A stretch of DNA of 64,000 bases from JBJYKD01 sp049310025. GTDB lineage: Bacteria; Bacillota; Thermosediminibacteria; Thermosediminibacterales; Tepidanaerobacteraceae. Below are positions 8,280 to 16,686 of the stretch, piece after piece (position 1 is the first letter of the stretch; each line of letters begins with the position of its first letter). A model generated the notes under the pieces. The model saw only the letters and a program-made list of their open reading frames with translations. It had not been told where the DNA came from and ran no database searches. The stretch is taken from the NCBI RefSeq assembly GCF_049310025.1, contig NZ_JBJYKD010000013.1, positions 1-64,000 on the forward strand. Reading direction: 5' to 3'. Made by a program: the position numbers and the translations under genes.

Positions 8280-9665
8280 ATGTCGGATTTCACGGCTGTG
8301 ATCCTTGCCGCCGGCGAGGGTACCCGCATGAAGTCGGAAACACCCAAAGTACTGCACAGGGTCTGCGGTGTTCCCATGCTGGGTCATGTCGTAAGGGCCG
8401 CAAAAAGCGCCGGGGCCGGCAGGATCATAGTTGTCATAGGCAGCGGCGCCGAAATGGTGAAAAAGGCCTTCGAAGGCCAGGGGCTCGAATTTGTGCTGCA
8501 GGTAGAGCAGAAAGGCACCGGCCACGCACTGATGCAGGCTGAAGAAGCGGCCCGCGGAAGCTCACTCATCGTGGTTCTCTACGGGGATATGCCCTTGGTG
8601 AGACCCGAAAGCATAGCCGCGATGGTCGATTTCCACCGCGAGCGAGGAGCGTGCGCCACGGTGATGACGGCGTCGGTGAGCGATCCCACAGGATACGGCA
8701 GGATTATAAAAGAAGGGGACAGGGTGCTGGCCATCAGGGAAGAAAAGGACGCTTCCCCCGAAGAGAAGGCCATATGCGAGATTAATTCGGGATTTTACTG
8801 CTTCGACGGGGAGGAAGTCTTTAAAGCACTTTCGAGGGTGAACAACCGCAACCGTCAGGGAGAATACTACCTGACGGATGTGGTGGAGATTTTAAACGGC
8901 GATGGCAAAACGGTTCTTGCTTTCAAAATCCGGAACCCGGAAGAACTGAGCGGCGTAAACGACCGCCGGCAGCTGGCCGTCGTCCAGGCCGTCATGCAAA
9001 AGAGGATTTTAAACCACTGGATGAGTGAGGGCGTAACTTTTATAAACCCCGATACTTCGGTGGTGGAGGCGGATGTAAAGATCGGGAGGGATACGGTGAT
9101 CTACCCCGGCGTGTGTCTTGAAGGCCGCACCGAAATAGGAGAGGGCTGCGCCCTGATAGGCCCATGCCGCATAAGAGACAGCAAAATAGGCAATCATGTG
9201 GAGATTACCATGTCTCAGATCCAGGAAAGCGTCGTTGAAGACGGTGTGAAAATCGGCCCATTTTCAAACCTGCGCCCGGGCTGTGTTATAAGCTCCGGTG
9301 TAAAAATAGGGGATTTCGTGGAAATGAAAAACGCCAGGGTCGGCGAGGGCTCGAAAGTTCCTCACCTCTCGTACGTCGGCGATGCCGTCATAGGCAGGGG
9401 TGTGAATATCGGGGCGGGAGTAATTTTTGTAAATTACGATGGATACAAAAAACATCAGACTGTGGTTGAAGACGGGGCCTTTGTGGGGTGCAACTCCAAT
9501 CTCATCGCTCCGGTGACCATCGGGGCCGGCTCGTACGTGGCCGCCGGTTCCACTATCACCAGGGAAGTGCCCGGCGATTCTCTGGCCATAGCCAGGGCCA
9601 GGCAGGAAAACAAACCGGGATGGGTGGAAAAACGGAGGAAGAAAATCGAAGGAGGCAATGAGTAA
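8280..9665 (+). CDS. glmU: Bifunctional UDP-N-acetylglucosamine pyrophosphorylase / glucosamine-1-phosphate acetyltransferase
   Basis: Makes UDP-GlcNAc for peptidoglycan. The N-terminal uridyltransferase domain has LAAGEGTRMKS at residues 10-20 and VLYGDMPLV near 100; the C-terminal half (from about 250) is a left-handed beta-helix of hexapeptide repeats with the acetyltransferase segment FVNYDGYKKHQT and GCNSNLIAPV. Length 461 aa is normal. ATG after aggaggga. Its last bases overlap prs. Confidence 0.97.
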   Translation: MSDFTAVILAAGEGTRMKSETPKVLHRVCGVPMLGHVVRAAKSAGAGRIIVVIGSGAEMVKKAFEGQGLEFVLQVEQKGTGHALMQAEEAARGSSLIVVLYGDMPLVRPESIAAMVDFHRERGACATVMTASVSDPTGYGRIIKEGDRVLAIREEKDASPEEKAICEINSGFYCFDGEEVFKALSRVNNRNRQGEYYLTDVVEILNGDGKTVLAFKIRNPEELSGVNDRRQLAVVQAVMQKRILNHWMSEGVTFINPDTSVVEADVKIGRDTVIYPGVCLEGRTEIGEGCALIGPCRIRDSKIGNHVEITMSQIQESVVEDGVKIGPFSNLRPGCVISSGVKIGDFVEMKNARVGEGSKVPHLSYVGDAVIGRGVNIGAGVIFVNYDGYKKHQTVVEDGAFVGCNSNLIAPVTIGAGSYVAAGSTITREVPGDSLAIARARQENKPGWVEKRRKKIEGGNE

Positions 9666-10605
9666 AATGGACAGCAGGCTGGAGATTTTCACCGGCAACG
9701 CTAACCCCGAACTTGCCCGGGAAATAGCGGAAAACCTGGGAATTCGCCTGGGTGACGCGGTGGTCAATACGTTCAGCGACGGGGAGATCCAGGTAAAGAT
9801 AAATGAAAGCGTGCGGGGAGCCGACGTCTTTGTGGTGCAGCCGTTTTCATATCCCGTAAACGACAGCATAATGGAACTCCTTATCATGATAGACGCCTTT
9901 AAAAGGGCGTCGGCCGGGCGCATCACCGCGGTGATACCATATTACGGTTACGCCCGCCAGGACAGGAAAAGCCGCCCCAGGGACCCCATCACGGCAAAGC
10001 TGGTGGCGGACCTCATTTCGGCGGCGGGGACCCACAGGGTCCTGACCATGGACCTGCACGCCGGCCAGATCCAGGGTTTCTTCAATTTCCCCGTGGATCA
10101 CCTCATGGCCGTGCCCATTTTGGCCGACTACTTTAACAAGAAAAACCTGGGGGATATTGTGGTGGTTTCCCCGGACCACGGCGGGGTCGTCAGGGCCAGG
10201 GAACTTGCCAACAGGCTGGGGGCGTCCATAGCCATCATCGACAAGCGCAGGCCGGAGCCCAACGTGGCCGAAGTGATGAACATAATCGGAAAAGTGCACG
10301 GCAAGGTCGCCATCATGACCGACGACATAATAGACACTGCCGGCACCATTACCATGGGTGCTCAGGCATTGATAGAGCACGGGGCCAGAGAGGTGTACGC
10401 CTGCTGCACCCATCCGGTGCTGTCAGGGCCCGCCATTGAAAGGCTGAAGGCCTCGCCCATAGTGGAGGTGGTGGTGACCAACACCATCCCCCTCAGGGAA
10501 AACCAGAAACTGGACAAGATAAAAGTATTGTCGGTGGCGCAGCTCTTTGCGTCGGCCATTGCCAGGATCCATGAGAACCGTTCGGTAAGCACGCTGTTTG
10601 ATTGA
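9658..10605 (+). CDS. prs: Ribose-phosphate pyrophosphokinase
   Basis: Converts ribose 5-phosphate and ATP to PRPP for nucleotide, His and Trp synthesis. Motifs: FSDGEIQVKINESVRG, YYGYARQDRKSRPRDPITAK, DLHAGQIQGFF, VVSPDHGGVVRARELA and the PRPP-binding loop DDIIDTAGTI. Full length at 315 aa. ATG at 9658 overlaps the glmU stop by eight bases and uses aaggagg inside glmU; ATG at 9667 is a second possible start. Confidence 0.97.
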   Translation: MSKMDSRLEIFTGNANPELAREIAENLGIRLGDAVVNTFSDGEIQVKINESVRGADVFVVQPFSYPVNDSIMELLIMIDAFKRASAGRITAVIPYYGYARQDRKSRPRDPITAKLVADLISAAGTHRVLTMDLHAGQIQGFFNFPVDHLMAVPILADYFNKKNLGDIVVVSPDHGGVVRARELANRLGASIAIIDKRRPEPNVAEVMNIIGKVHGKVAIMTDDIIDTAGTITMGAQALIEHGAREVYACCTHPVLSGPAIERLKASPIVEVVVTNTIPLRENQKLDKIKVLSVAQLFASAIARIHENRSVSTLFD

Positions 10606-10613
10606 GACAAAAC

Positions 10614-10642
10614 TTGCTATATAAAATATAATTAAGTATAAT
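10614..10642 (+). promoter_or_regulatory. Sigma-A type promoter of the L25 gene
   Basis: TTGCTA at 10614-10619, a 17-base spacer, TATAAT at 10637-10642, about 84 bases before the start codon. Confidence 0.6.
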
Positions 10643-10725
10643 AATAAGAAAATGTTAGAAGATGTAAATTCCACTCCGGATTAAAAATCTGAAGCCTTGC
10701 CATAAATTCAGGAAGGAGGATGATT

Positions 10726-11361
10726 ATGGAACAGCTGGTTTTGAAGGCGACGGAGCGCAGGACCGGGAAAAGCGCCAGTAAAAGTCTCAGAAACAACCAC
10801 AAATTGCCGGGGGTGGTTTACGGCAAAGATGTGGAAAGCAAACCCGTGGCCGTGGACCAGAAAGAACTCTTAAAGATTCTGAAAACTCACGGCGAAAGTG
10901 CCTTGATAAACCTGGAACTGGATGGAAAAACCTTCCCCGTCCTGATGAAGGAGATCCAGAGGGATACCCTTAAAAACACCATAACCCACGTTGACTTTTA
11001 CAAAGTGTCCATGACCGAGAAGATAGAATTCGACCTGCCCATCGTGTTGAAGGGCGACCCCGAAGGCGTGAAGATGGGCGGAATATTGCAGCATCAAAAG
11101 CGGGAGCTTTCCGCAAAAGCTCTGCCCGCCGATATTCCCGAACACCTGGAAGTGGACATATCCCACCTTATGATAGGCGATACCCTGACTGTCGGGGACC
11201 TGAAAGTGGATGAGAAAATTACCATACTCGACGACCCCGAAGAGGTGGTCGTGACGGTGCTGGCTCCGAAGCTTGCCGAGGATACCGAAGTGCCCGCCGG
11301 AGAGCAGGCCGCGGAGCCCGAAGTGGTGGCAAAAGGCAAGGAAAAGAAAGAGGAAGAATAA
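10726..11361 (+). CDS. rplY: 50S ribosomal protein L25 / general stress protein Ctc
   Basis: 5S rRNA-binding protein of the long CTC type (211 aa): N-terminal L25 domain (ERRTGKSASKSLRNNHKLPGVVYGKD) and C-terminal TL5-like beta domain (GILQHQKRELSAKALPADIPEHLEVDIS...DTLTVGDL), ending in an acidic Glu-rich tail. The ATG at 10726 is five bases after ggaaggagga; the in-frame ATG at 10720 lies inside that site. Position between prs and pth is the classical arrangement. Confidence 0.94.
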   Translation: MEQLVLKATERRTGKSASKSLRNNHKLPGVVYGKDVESKPVAVDQKELLKILKTHGESALINLELDGKTFPVLMKEIQRDTLKNTITHVDFYKVSMTEKIEFDLPIVLKGDPEGVKMGGILQHQKRELSAKALPADIPEHLEVDISHLMIGDTLTVGDLKVDEKITILDDPEEVVVTVLAPKLAEDTEVPAGEQAAEPEVVAKGKEKKEEE

Positions 11362-11371
11362 AAGTCGACGA

Positions 11372-11396
11372 GGCGCAACTTTTGTTGCGCCGTTTC
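11372..11396 (+). terminator. Terminator between the L25 gene and pth
   Basis: Perfect 8-bp stem ggcgcaac/gttgcgcc with a tttt loop, followed by a short T run. Confidence 0.75.
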
Positions 11397-11432
11397 TAAT
11401 TTGAAAACCATGGACGGTTTGAGGTGATGAAA

Positions 11433-12002
11433 GTGTATCTGATAGCCGGTCTCGGAAACCCGGGGAAGGAATACGAAGGAACCCGCCACAACGTGGGATT
11501 TGCGGCCCTTGACGTAATAGCCGGTAGACTCGGGGCAACTGTAAATAAAGTGAAATTTAAAGGGCTGATCGGCGAGGGGAATTATTGCGCCGAAAAAGTC
11601 CTGCTTTTAAAGCCCCAGACCTATATGAATCTGTCCGGAGAAAGTGTCGCCGACGCCGTGAATTTTTATAAAATTCCCCTGGACCGCCTCATCGTAATAT
11701 ACGATGACATGGACCTGCCGGTGGGGAAGCTGCGCATTAGACCTTCGGGGAGTTCCGGCGGGCACCGGGGAATGGAGTCTATCATCTATCAACTCTCCTC
11801 GGAAGAGTTCTACCGCATAAGGATAGGCATAGGGCGGCCCGGGGAGAGGGATGTGGTGGGCCATGTACTGGGAAAATTCTATGAGGAGGAACTGCAAAAA
11901 ATCAAAGCCGCCGTTGAGGCGGCGGCCGAAGCGGCCCTCACCATAATCTCAGACGGCGTAAATGAAGCCATGAACCGTTTCAACGGCTTCGAGGCGCAGT
12001 AG
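11433..12002 (+). CDS. pth: Peptidyl-tRNA hydrolase
   Basis: Recycles peptidyl-tRNAs released by stalled ribosomes. MYLIAGLGNPGKEYEGTRHNVGF holds the catalytic His; KPQTYMNLSGESV holds the substrate Asn; DDMDLPVGKLRIRPSGSSGGHRGMESII is the tRNA-binding loop. About 189 aa, full length. The GTG at 11433 is preferred because gaggtg lies six bases upstream; ATG at 11427 is almost in contact with it but cannot be excluded. In many relatives mfd follows; here gene scars follow. Confidence 0.95.
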   Translation: MYLIAGLGNPGKEYEGTRHNVGFAALDVIAGRLGATVNKVKFKGLIGEGNYCAEKVLLLKPQTYMNLSGESVADAVNFYKIPLDRLIVIYDDMDLPVGKLRIRPSGSSGGHRGMESIIYQLSSEEFYRIRIGIGRPGERDVVGHVLGKFYEEELQKIKAAVEAAAEAALTIISDGVNEAMNRFNGFEAQ

Positions 12003-12018
12003 CTCCCGAAGGCATTGA

Positions 12019-12123
12019 ACCGAGAAGCACCTGGCAAGAGCCATTATAGTAACCCACGACTTTCACTTGTTTCGGGCTATAACTGAGGCAAAGAAATTAG
12101 GGATGGATGTAACTGGTTTTTAA
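12019..12123 (+). pseudogene. Fragment of a DUF218/YdcF-like membrane-associated protein
   Basis: A 34-codon stretch between two stops reads HLARAIIVTHDFHLFRAITEAKKLG, matching the conserved C-terminal VT-x-DFH-x-FRA motif of DUF218 (YdcF/SanA) proteins. The rest of the gene is absent, so this is a deletion scar immediately after pth. Confidence 0.55.
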
Positions 12124-12236
12124 CTCTTCTATAACAATGGAAAATAGCATTGAGTTGGAATGTAAGGTTTTATTATGATAATATAAATATTGAACATAAC
12201 TTTAAAAAATGATGGTAAAAAAAGAGGAGAGGTATT

Positions 12237-12477
12237 ATGCCATTACCGCAAAAAAAGAGAATATACCTCTATGGATTATTTGACCTGGCCGGAAGATGAA
12301 AGATACGAGATTATCGACGGTATAGCTTATATGCAGGCTGCCCCATCTCTTGTGATTGATCTTGGGCCAGTGTTTGCCGGAATATGAGAAAAGGAGCTGT
12401 ATTTTGATGTTTTTTGACGGTAGAGGGAATTTTCAGTAATGGACTAAACTGAGAGAGCTCTTTCCCGGACGGGAATA
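12237..12477 (+). pseudogene. Uma2-family (DUF820) nuclease-like gene, frameshifted and internally deleted
   Basis: ATG at 12237 follows gaggagag and gives MPLPQKK, then a run of seven A shifts the frame; the continuation SMDYLTWPEDERYEIIDGIAYMQAAPS is the typical N terminus of Uma2 proteins. It ends after about 40 codons, and a tail-like RELFPGRE appears near 12447-12475. The PD-(D/E)XK catalytic core is missing. Uma2 genes are spread widely in mobile and cyanobacterial/clostridial accessory DNA. Confidence 0.6.
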
Positions 12478-12499
12478 AATAAAGGAAGGATGAGTTAAA

Positions 12500-12874
12500 A
12501 TGCCTTCAGAGATCGGCTTGAAAGTGGTTCTTCGCTTTTTGTTCGGCGGCGGAGCTGTCGCCCTTTCCGCCGTTGTGGCTAAGCTGCTGGGAGACCGGAT
12601 CGGCGGGATTTTTGCCGCTTTTCCGGCGGTTTATATTTCAGCGGTGGTTGCCGTAGGGTTGAGTGTACCGGCGGCATCCGCATTGACTGCTACGGTGGAA
12701 GTATCCAAAGGGGCACTGGTGGGGATGTCTGCTAACATTTTCAGTGCGGCTTTGGCGGCAGTATCCATTCCCAGGCACGGATGGAAAAAAGGCCTGGCTT
12801 TGGCCATAGCGGTATGGCTGATGCTTGCCGGGATCATATATGCTGCTGCTTTTTCGCTGGGATGGGTGAGGTGA
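12500..12874 (+). CDS. DUF3147-like small membrane protein
   Basis: A 124-aa protein with four hydrophobic segments. It shares LRFLFGGGAV and the core GIFAAFPAVYIS with the next gene, so the two are tandem paralogs that may form a heterodimer. The conserved phenylalanine-alanine-phenylalanine-proline motif is typical of DUF3147. Function unknown. The ATG lies about ten bases after ggaagga. Its stop TGA overlaps the region of the second gene's ribosome site, so the pair is translationally coupled. Confidence 0.72.
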   Translation: MPSEIGLKVVLRFLFGGGAVALSAVVAKLLGDRIGGIFAAFPAVYISAVVAVGLSVPAASALTATVEVSKGALVGMSANIFSAALAAVSIPRHGWKKGLALAIAVWLMLAGIIYAAAFSLGWVR

Positions 12875-12879
12875 AAAAG

Positions 12880-13272
12880 ATGAGATGGGATTGGCTGGAT
12901 ATCCTGGTTCGTTTTTTGTTCGGCGGTAGTGCAGTGGTGGCAAGTTACCTGGTTTCCCTGGCGGTGCCGTGGCCGTCCCTGGCCGGGGTGTTTGCTGCTT
13001 TTCCCGCCGTCATGGCGGCGGCGATTATAATGACCGGATACAAACAGGGTTCATCGGCCGCTGGCGAAGTAGCCTTGGGCGCCGTTGCCGGTATGCTGGG
13101 CGGAATTATTTGTATCCTGGCGGCAGTAACCCTGATACCGCTGTTTCATAATTGGGCGGTGGGACTTTTTGTGTCGCTTTTTGTATGGTTCGGCGCCGCC
13201 GCTATATTCAATCATCTTTTTGCGAAAGTTAAAGAAAAAACCTCCGCGATGGCCGGAAAGGGCAGGTTGTAA
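12880..13272 (+). CDS. DUF3147-like small membrane protein, second paralog
   Basis: A 130-aa, four-segment membrane protein with LVRFLFGGSAV and AGVFAAFPAVMAAAI, the same layout as the preceding gene. The C-terminal tail is basic and cytoplasmic (KVKEKTSAMAGKGRL). ATG at 12880 is chosen because ggtgaggtg lies six bases upstream; the much longer in-frame reading from 12781 overlaps the previous gene and has no ribosome site. Confidence 0.72.
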   Translation: MRWDWLDILVRFLFGGSAVVASYLVSLAVPWPSLAGVFAAFPAVMAAAIIMTGYKQGSSAAGEVALGAVAGMLGGIICILAAVTLIPLFHNWAVGLFVSLFVWFGAAAIFNHLFAKVKEKTSAMAGKGRL

Positions 13273-13347
13273 AAAACCTGTCCCCGTGAATATCGGGCAA
13301 TATTACAGGGGCGACCCGCTGGTCACCCCTTGGGAGTGGAATGAGTA

Positions 13348-13689
13348 TTGAAAAAGATTCTGTTGGCTGTCATTTTGATCTTTTTCGTAGTAATAATTTT
13401 TCACCTTACCCCTGCGGGGGCGATCCGATTTTATGTTGCTTTACACGGTGGACCTTTTGCAGCGGCGAGGGTTAAAATCACACCGGGGGGATTTTACGAA
13501 CGCCACTGGGCGACTACGGCTTACGGGTGGCAATTCTTTGTCGAGGGTTATCGCGAGCGTCAATTGGGTCAAGAAGTACATTTCTTTTACTTAAATAAGA
13601 ACTCTGTGGGTTTATGGACGGTAACTTCAGTAGGCAGAGGACCATGTGGATTTTTTGAGGTTAATGTAGCCGGCACTTCAACCAAATAG
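13348..13689 (+). CDS. Small exported protein of unknown function
   Basis: A 113-aa protein with an N-terminal hydrophobic segment (KKILLAVILIFFVVIIFHL), cleavable or a membrane anchor, followed by a small extracellular domain rich in Gly and aromatic residues (VALHGGPFAAARVKITPGGFYERHW). No family recognised. TTG start, weak ribosome site gggagtgg. It ends against the remains of an opposite-strand gene. Confidence 0.5.
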   Translation: MKKILLAVILIFFVVIIFHLTPAGAIRFYVALHGGPFAAARVKITPGGFYERHWATTAYGWQFFVEGYRERQLGQEVHFFYLNKNSVGLWTVTSVGRGPCGFFEVNVAGTSTK

Positions 13690-14019
13690 ACCCTTCCCTT
13701 ATTGGTTCCTGCAATAATCTGACGTTTACCGGCAGCCAACCAGATTACCCTGCCTGCGGGCCATATACGGGTATCGACACCGGGGCCGGTGATATGAATG
13801 GATTCCCCGCTTTCCGGAATCGTCCGGGGGAACTATTTCCCCGAATTCCTGCGGTCGGGAAAAATGCGCATGCCTGATAACACCGAAAACAAAATACAGC
13901 ATTAATAACATAATTAACACGACTTTCAAGTTGATTTTTATTTTCGGCTGTTTCATCCGTTGTCGACATATAATTACAACCATAAACACAACTATGAATT
14001 TACTCGTCCCAATTCGCAC
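13690..14019 (-). pseudogene. Broken membrane-anchored protein gene
   Basis: Reading leftwards from 14019, the N terminus has a membrane anchor (IKINLKVVLIMLLMLYFVF) and then REFGEIVPPDDSGK-like sequence. A one-base shift near 13805 changes frame, and the continuation GESIHITGPGVDTRIWPAGRV followed by IWLAAGKRQIIAGTN reads well as protein, repeating a beta-propeller-like style. The product is therefore split; the 3' end seems truncated by the neighbouring gene at 13348-13689. Confidence 0.5.
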
Positions 14020-14096
14020 TGTAAACTTTCTTTAAAAGAGGATTAATAACATTTATCAACTCCTGACCTTTTATTTCCCCCTTGATCCCCGGGAAA

Positions 14097-15017
14097 TTAT
14101 TCAAACCTTTTCAGGTCATCCCATTCAAATGTCCATTCAGGCGTTAATAATAAAGCTTTTTCCGGTTCTATAGTATACCAGGGGCTCAATTCCGGGTTCC
14201 GGGGATTCTTCAATATATGTATATCCTGGGCTGGCATGTAACTCTGGGCCAGCATGAAAATTTTTTCTCCCGTATCCCTGTTTTCCGCCATGTCCACTAC
14301 GATTACACAGTGCCCGGGAGTTCCTCCACGTATAAAGACATCTCCGATTCTCATGTCTTCCGGTGCCGCCGGCTTTAGTTCTTTTGACAGGGATAAAGTT
14401 CCAGCATATGCGAATACCGTGTCCAGGTATTTTCGAAAGTCTTCATAATCGGTGGAGTATCCTGCAGTTTTTACCCATGTAACATTATTGCCGGAAACGG
14501 CAATCCTGTACCCGTGCATCCACTTGCTGTAATCGGCCTTGAAGCCGTTTGTGAAGTTAAAGTGTATCTTATCATACTGCCTCTGCCCGTACAGATACTC
14601 CGCCCTTAAGCGGATAACGGCATCGGCGCACTGCTGCAGGTCTTTTGTACCGATATCCATATCTACAACGGCTTCATGCGCATCGTTCCTTTTTATTTCT
14701 CCATTGTAATAATGCACCTTGGAGCCGTGGGGCTTGAGCGGCAGGTTTCTTAAATACTCACCGAACGAATCCGCTTCAACCCTGACCCTCTCGAATCCAT
14801 CCGGTACATTTATCCGTTCGCGTAAACTTTTCCCATCTTCGTTAATCAGTTTTCCAATTTGCGGCTGTTTTACAGGCCACGACTGCAAAAACTTCCCGTT
14901 TATTTTGTTCATCCGCTGCCTTTCTTGATGCGTGTTATAAATATACAACCCCAAACTCGTCAATAAGGAAATTATAAAGATACCCAAAGCCACGCTGATA
15001 ACGACTTTTCTATTCAT
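14097..15017 (-). CDS. DUF4846 domain-containing protein
   Basis: A 306-aa protein with an N-terminal signal anchor (VVISVALGIFIISLLTSLGLYIY) and a DUF4846 domain: RINVPDGFERV, YLRNLPLKPHGSKVHYYNG, VVDMDIGTKDLQQCADAVIRLRAEYL, FIRGGTPGHCVIVVDMA and LAQSYMPAQDIHILKNP. The last region resembles cysteine-peptidase-like folds with a His after GTPG, but no catalytic role is established. ATG after aggagag on the minus strand. Extracytoplasmic location is inferred from the anchor. Confidence 0.8.
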   Translation of the reverse strand: MNRKVVISVALGIFIISLLTSLGLYIYNTHQERQRMNKINGKFLQSWPVKQPQIGKLINEDGKSLRERINVPDGFERVRVEADSFGEYLRNLPLKPHGSKVHYYNGEIKRNDAHEAVVDMDIGTKDLQQCADAVIRLRAEYLYGQRQYDKIHFNFTNGFKADYSKWMHGYRIAVSGNNVTWVKTAGYSTDYEDFRKYLDTVFAYAGTLSLSKELKPAAPEDMRIGDVFIRGGTPGHCVIVVDMAENRDTGEKIFMLAQSYMPAQDIHILKNPRNPELSPWYTIEPEKALLLTPEWTFEWDDLKRFE

Positions 15018-15386
15018 ATCAACTCTCCTGAAAAATCCTGTTTTTGAAAATCCGGCTACATATGCCCGGCTCCCTGCCCAACAAGAGAGTGGTTGTGTTT
15101 TTCATGTTTTTCCTCCCGATTCGCAAGCTACCATTTAATAGACGTTTAAAAAGCCCGTTTGGTTCCATGAATTTATTAAAAATTTTTGTATAATGCATTT
15201 TTCCGGGGCTGTTGCCGCCGAGCTGGAAAATTGCAGTATACATGGAACTGTTTGTGGAAAAAAATAACACAAATAGCTCATTTTATAAGGGATTCAAAAA
15301 TTTCTCGGCATATAAAATTTTTCGCGGGGCAGATTAAATACGAGGAGAATTTTTTTATTTCAATTCCCGATAAGGGGGGATTAGGA
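15018..15386 (+). other. Intergenic stretch, no gene supported
   Basis: Divergent region between the DUF4846 gene and the YtxH-like gene. It is AT-rich toward its right end and should hold promoters for both directions. Short ORFs here lack ribosome sites and protein-like composition. Confidence 0.5.
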
Positions 15387-15737
15387 TTGTCGATTTTAAG
15401 GTCGTTTTTCTTTGGGCTGGGTGCCGCGGCTCTGGCTTACATGCTTTCGCCCGGGGTTAAAAAAATGGCGCGGCCGATGCTCGAAAAAGGAGCCAGCGGT
15501 GTAATGAACCTGGCGCAAAAAGGCAGGGAGACTGTTGAAGGATTGAAAAGACGCCGCGGAGAAAGCGGCGACGCGGGCGAAGAAACCGGGCGTCAAACGA
15601 TTGAAGCAAGTTACGATACCACTATTGAACAACTGAGGCAGGAGCGGAACCGGGCATTTAATGAAATAAAGGAACTCAGAAATATCATAAATCAGCTGCA
15701 GAGCGAGATTAACGAACTGAAAGAGAAAAATGAATGA
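15387..15737 (+). CDS. YtxH-like membrane-anchored coiled-coil protein
   Basis: A 116-aa protein: an N-terminal hydrophobic segment (LRSFFFGLGAAALAYMLSPGVKKM), a glycine-containing basic linker and a C-terminal coiled coil (TIEQLRQERNRAFNEIKELRN and on). This is the layout of YtxH/DUF5132-type envelope proteins of Gram-positives. TTG at 15387 after ggggggattagga. Upstream in-frame codons to 15186 lack a start signal. Function unknown. Confidence 0.6.
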   Translation: MSILRSFFFGLGAAALAYMLSPGVKKMARPMLEKGASGVMNLAQKGRETVEGLKRRRGESGDAGEETGRQTIEASYDTTIEQLRQERNRAFNEIKELRNIINQLQSEINELKEKNE

Positions 15738-15747
15738 TAAAAAAATG

Positions 15748-15770
15748 GAGCCGGATCGGCTCTTTTTTAT
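15748..15770. terminator. Bidirectional terminator
   Basis: Stem gagcc/ggctc with T run on the right and A run on the left; it lies between two convergent genes and can serve both. Confidence 0.75.
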
Positions 15771-15777
15771 TTTATAT

Positions 15778-16494
15778 TTATTTTATAAGTATGGCCCTGG
15801 CGGGAGAGCCGTCACAGTTCTCTATTTTTAAGGGAAGGCAGACAAAGAAGTATTCTCCCGGCGGCACGTCTTTGAGTACCAGGCCTTCTATGATGGGGAT
15901 GGAGTTGGAAAGCAACAGCCGGTGGACGGAGCCGTCGCCTTCCGGCGATTCGATTGAGAGGGAATCAATTCCCACGGCTTTTGCCCCGATGGACACAAGA
16001 CGATTTGCGGCTTGGATATCGATATGGGGGCATTTATTGGTTCGGTAAATCATACCGCTCTCGGCAGCGCTTGTTCCGTTCCCAGTGGAAAACATTTCTG
16101 GTTTTTTGCGTTTGGCCGAACCATTACTATTCCTGGCCAGGTCAGGCACCGCCGTCTTAAAAAGAATTATTTCGCCGTTTTTCAGATCTGATGGTATAGC
16201 TTCTATTTTTATCTGTCCCGGAGGTACTTCTACAACCCGGGCCGGGCCCGCCAGGTTTTTCAGGGGAATCCGGTCAATGGAAACCCCGTCCCGAATAAAA
16301 TGCCCAGGAGCATCCACATGGGTGCCGGTATGGCTTCCCAGCCGGAGCCTTGACACCCGGCAGCCTCCGGTGCTGTAATCCTGGTGTATTTTTATATCTG
16401 GCCTGGGGTCTCCCGGATACACCGGCATGCCGGGCGAAATGGTCATGGAAATATCGTAAATCTTATACCGATTAAAATTGTCTGCTGAATTCAA
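15778..16494 (-). CDS. Cyclase family protein (kynurenine formamidase-like metal hydrolase)
   Basis: A 238-aa member of the cyclase/KynB superfamily. YDISMTISPGMPVYPGDP is the N-terminal signature and SHTGTHVDAPGHF is the metal-binding motif H-x-G-T-H-x-D-x-P-x-H; CPHIDIQAANRL and IGIDSLSIESPEGDGSVHR complete the active site. Members hydrolyse N-formylkynurenine or other amides/isatin; the substrate here is unknown and no kynurenine genes are nearby. TTG start after ggaggga on the minus strand. Confidence 0.85.
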   Translation of the reverse strand: MNSADNFNRYKIYDISMTISPGMPVYPGDPRPDIKIHQDYSTGGCRVSRLRLGSHTGTHVDAPGHFIRDGVSIDRIPLKNLAGPARVVEVPPGQIKIEAIPSDLKNGEIILFKTAVPDLARNSNGSAKRKKPEMFSTGNGTSAAESGMIYRTNKCPHIDIQAANRLVSIGAKAVGIDSLSIESPEGDGSVHRLLLSNSIPIIEGLVLKDVPPGEYFFVCLPLKIENCDGSPARAILIK

Positions 16495-16686
16495 AAATTA
16501 TCCCTCCAGAGTGGAAAAATTTTTATTTTGTCAAAAGTATCGTATCAGATAACATTTGTAATGTATATCGAGCAGGCTCGTTTCCGCTAATAATTTAATT
16601 TTGCATGAAATATATTTGTATAAAGAAATCGGATTTTTGGAAGGGCGCGCTACAGGTCTAATTAATAGCAAATTGGGGGAGTGCCT

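Noticed and set aside
15019..15270. 83-aa minus-strand ORF beside the DUF4846 gene
   Set aside because: It ends inside that gene's ribosome-site region and has no start signal of its own.
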